DNA from: VBOC01 sp035635475
Lineage (GTDB): Bacteria > Bacteroidota > Ignavibacteria > UBA10030 > SZUA-254
NCBI GenBank assembly: GCA_035635475.1
Contig: DASQAZ010000115.1
Coordinates: 1 to 5,801 of the forward strand
Length of the DNA stretch: 5,801 nucleotides
Direction: 5' to 3'
Shown: one piece after another, positions 5,258-5,801 of the stretch
Layout of the letters: the number at the start of each line of letters is the position of its first letter
Position numbering within the stretch: the first letter of the stretch is position 1
Notes under the pieces: model-generated
What the model was told of the DNA's origin: nothing
The model's database searches: none
What the model saw: the letters and a program-made list of their open reading frames with translations, nothing else
Translations under genes and position numbers: made by a program

Positions 5258-5801
5258 ATGAAACACATCTTATCTGTTGCAATTCTTGCCGTAACGATTT
5301 CCCTTATCGACGGTCAGAGTGAACTAATCGCTGGAGCACAGGGCTCTGAGCAGAAGGGAGCATCTTCAGCCGCCGGGGCAGCGGTGGCAAAGCAGGGAGG
5401 AAATCCTCCCGGCGTTTCCGGCACATTGGCTCGCACCGCGACGTACGTGACAGGAGCCTTCACCTTTTCGCAGCCCCTCCTCCTCGATGGTCCCCGTGGC
5501 GTGATTTTTGGGGTCCAAGATCTCGAGCCGCGGGCCGCGGTCGATTCCCAGGGCAATATCTACGTTGCCGCAATCCAGGGCGTGCCCGCGGGAACCGACG
5601 TGTGGAAATCAACAAACGGCGGCGGTTCATTTACCTACCTTGGGCAACCCGACGGAGCTCAAGCTGCGGCGGCAACGGCGGGCCGGGCGCCCGGCGCGGG
5701 TGGGGGAGACGAAGACATTGCGGTGGGATTGACCGGAAGAGTGGACGTTTCGGCCCTCTGGCTCGGTGCGATCACAAACTGCGTCTCTTCAAATGGAGGG
5801 G
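5258..5801 (+). CDS. Secreted sialidase-fold (BNR/Asp-box) protein, 5' part (C-terminus beyond window)
   Basis: The frame is open from ATG 5258 to the right edge (181 codons, no stop). AGGAGG (5245-5250) lies 7 nt upstream. Residues 1-19 (MKHILSVAILAVTISLIDG) are a signal peptide. A Gly/Ala/Ser-rich linker covers about 22-60. EPRAAVDSQGNIYVA (90-104) then resembles the first blade of sialidase-type propellers. KSTNGGGSF (117-125) fits the Asp-box pattern S-x-[DN]-x-G-x-[TS]-[WF], with Asn in the Asp position. GGGDEDIAVG (148-157) and VDVSALWLG (162-170) continue the pattern, and SSNGG (177-181) appears to start a second Asp-box cut by the edge. Asp-box propellers include exo-sialidases but also many non-enzymatic surface and photosynthesis-assembly proteins. 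The catalytic Arg triad and Tyr/Glu pair cannot be judged from this part. An enzyme on glycans or a non-catalytic surface protein are both possible, and a T9SS sorting domain may lie beyond the window (inference). Residues 133-150 are unusually Ala/Gly-rich. Confidence 0.85.
   Translation, partial: MKHILSVAILAVTISLIDGQSELIAGAQGSEQKGASSAAGAAVAKQGGNPPGVSGTLARTATYVTGAFTFSQPLLLDGPRGVIFGVQDLEPRAAVDSQGNIYVAAIQGVPAGTDVWKSTNGGGSFTYLGQPDGAQAAAATAGRAPGAGGGDEDIAVGLTGRVDVSALWLGAITNCVSSNGG

Noticed and set aside
1..5801. tRNA, rRNA, CRISPR arrays, insertion-sequence ends or phage genes
   Set aside because: No cloverleaf, regularly spaced repeats, transposase or integrase motifs, or terminal inverted repeats were seen on either strand.

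Overview
The window looks like bacterial chromosome from the FCB group (Bacteroidota, Ignavibacteria, Chlorobi and relatives). The main evidence is a large secreted protein ending in a textbook type IX secretion system (T9SS) type A sorting domain, with the NYPNPFNPST motif and a final RKM-x-LVK. Two flanking genes also begin with signal peptides and encode beta-propeller-like proteins. The exact lineage cannot be fixed from this sequence; the motif style is most familiar from Ignavibacteria-like genomes.

Layout. (1) Positions 1-633, minus strand: 5' part of a secreted protein with about 46-residue propeller-type repeats, cut by the left edge. (2) 634-1114: a gene-free divergent intergenic region with a good sigma70-like promoter facing left and a weaker one facing right. 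(3) 1115-3994, plus: a complete 959-residue T9SS cargo protein with signal peptide, a Trp/Asp-rich N-terminal region, two tandem Ig-like modules, a further uncharacterised beta-rich region and the sorting domain. (4) 4032-4913, plus: an SPFH/band 7 (slipin/stomatin-like) membrane protein 37 nt downstream, probably at least partly co-transcribed. (5) 4914-5257: a 344-nt intergenic region that appears regulatory, holding a hairpin, a pyrimidine tract complementary to the next gene's ribosome binding site, a near-perfect inverted repeat, a candidate promoter and a structured leader. (6) 5258-5801, plus: 5' part of a secreted sialidase-fold (BNR/Asp-box) protein, cut by the right edge.

The common theme is cell-surface or secreted proteins, with one inner-membrane scaffold protein among them. 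No metabolic pathway, mobile element, RNA gene or CRISPR array was seen. The most notable non-coding signal is the leader of the sialidase-like gene. There an 11-bp hairpin competes with a shorter pairing that covers the Shine-Dalgarno sequence, downstream of a palindrome placed like an activator or repressor site. All regulatory calls come from reading the sequence by eye, without folding energies or database searches.
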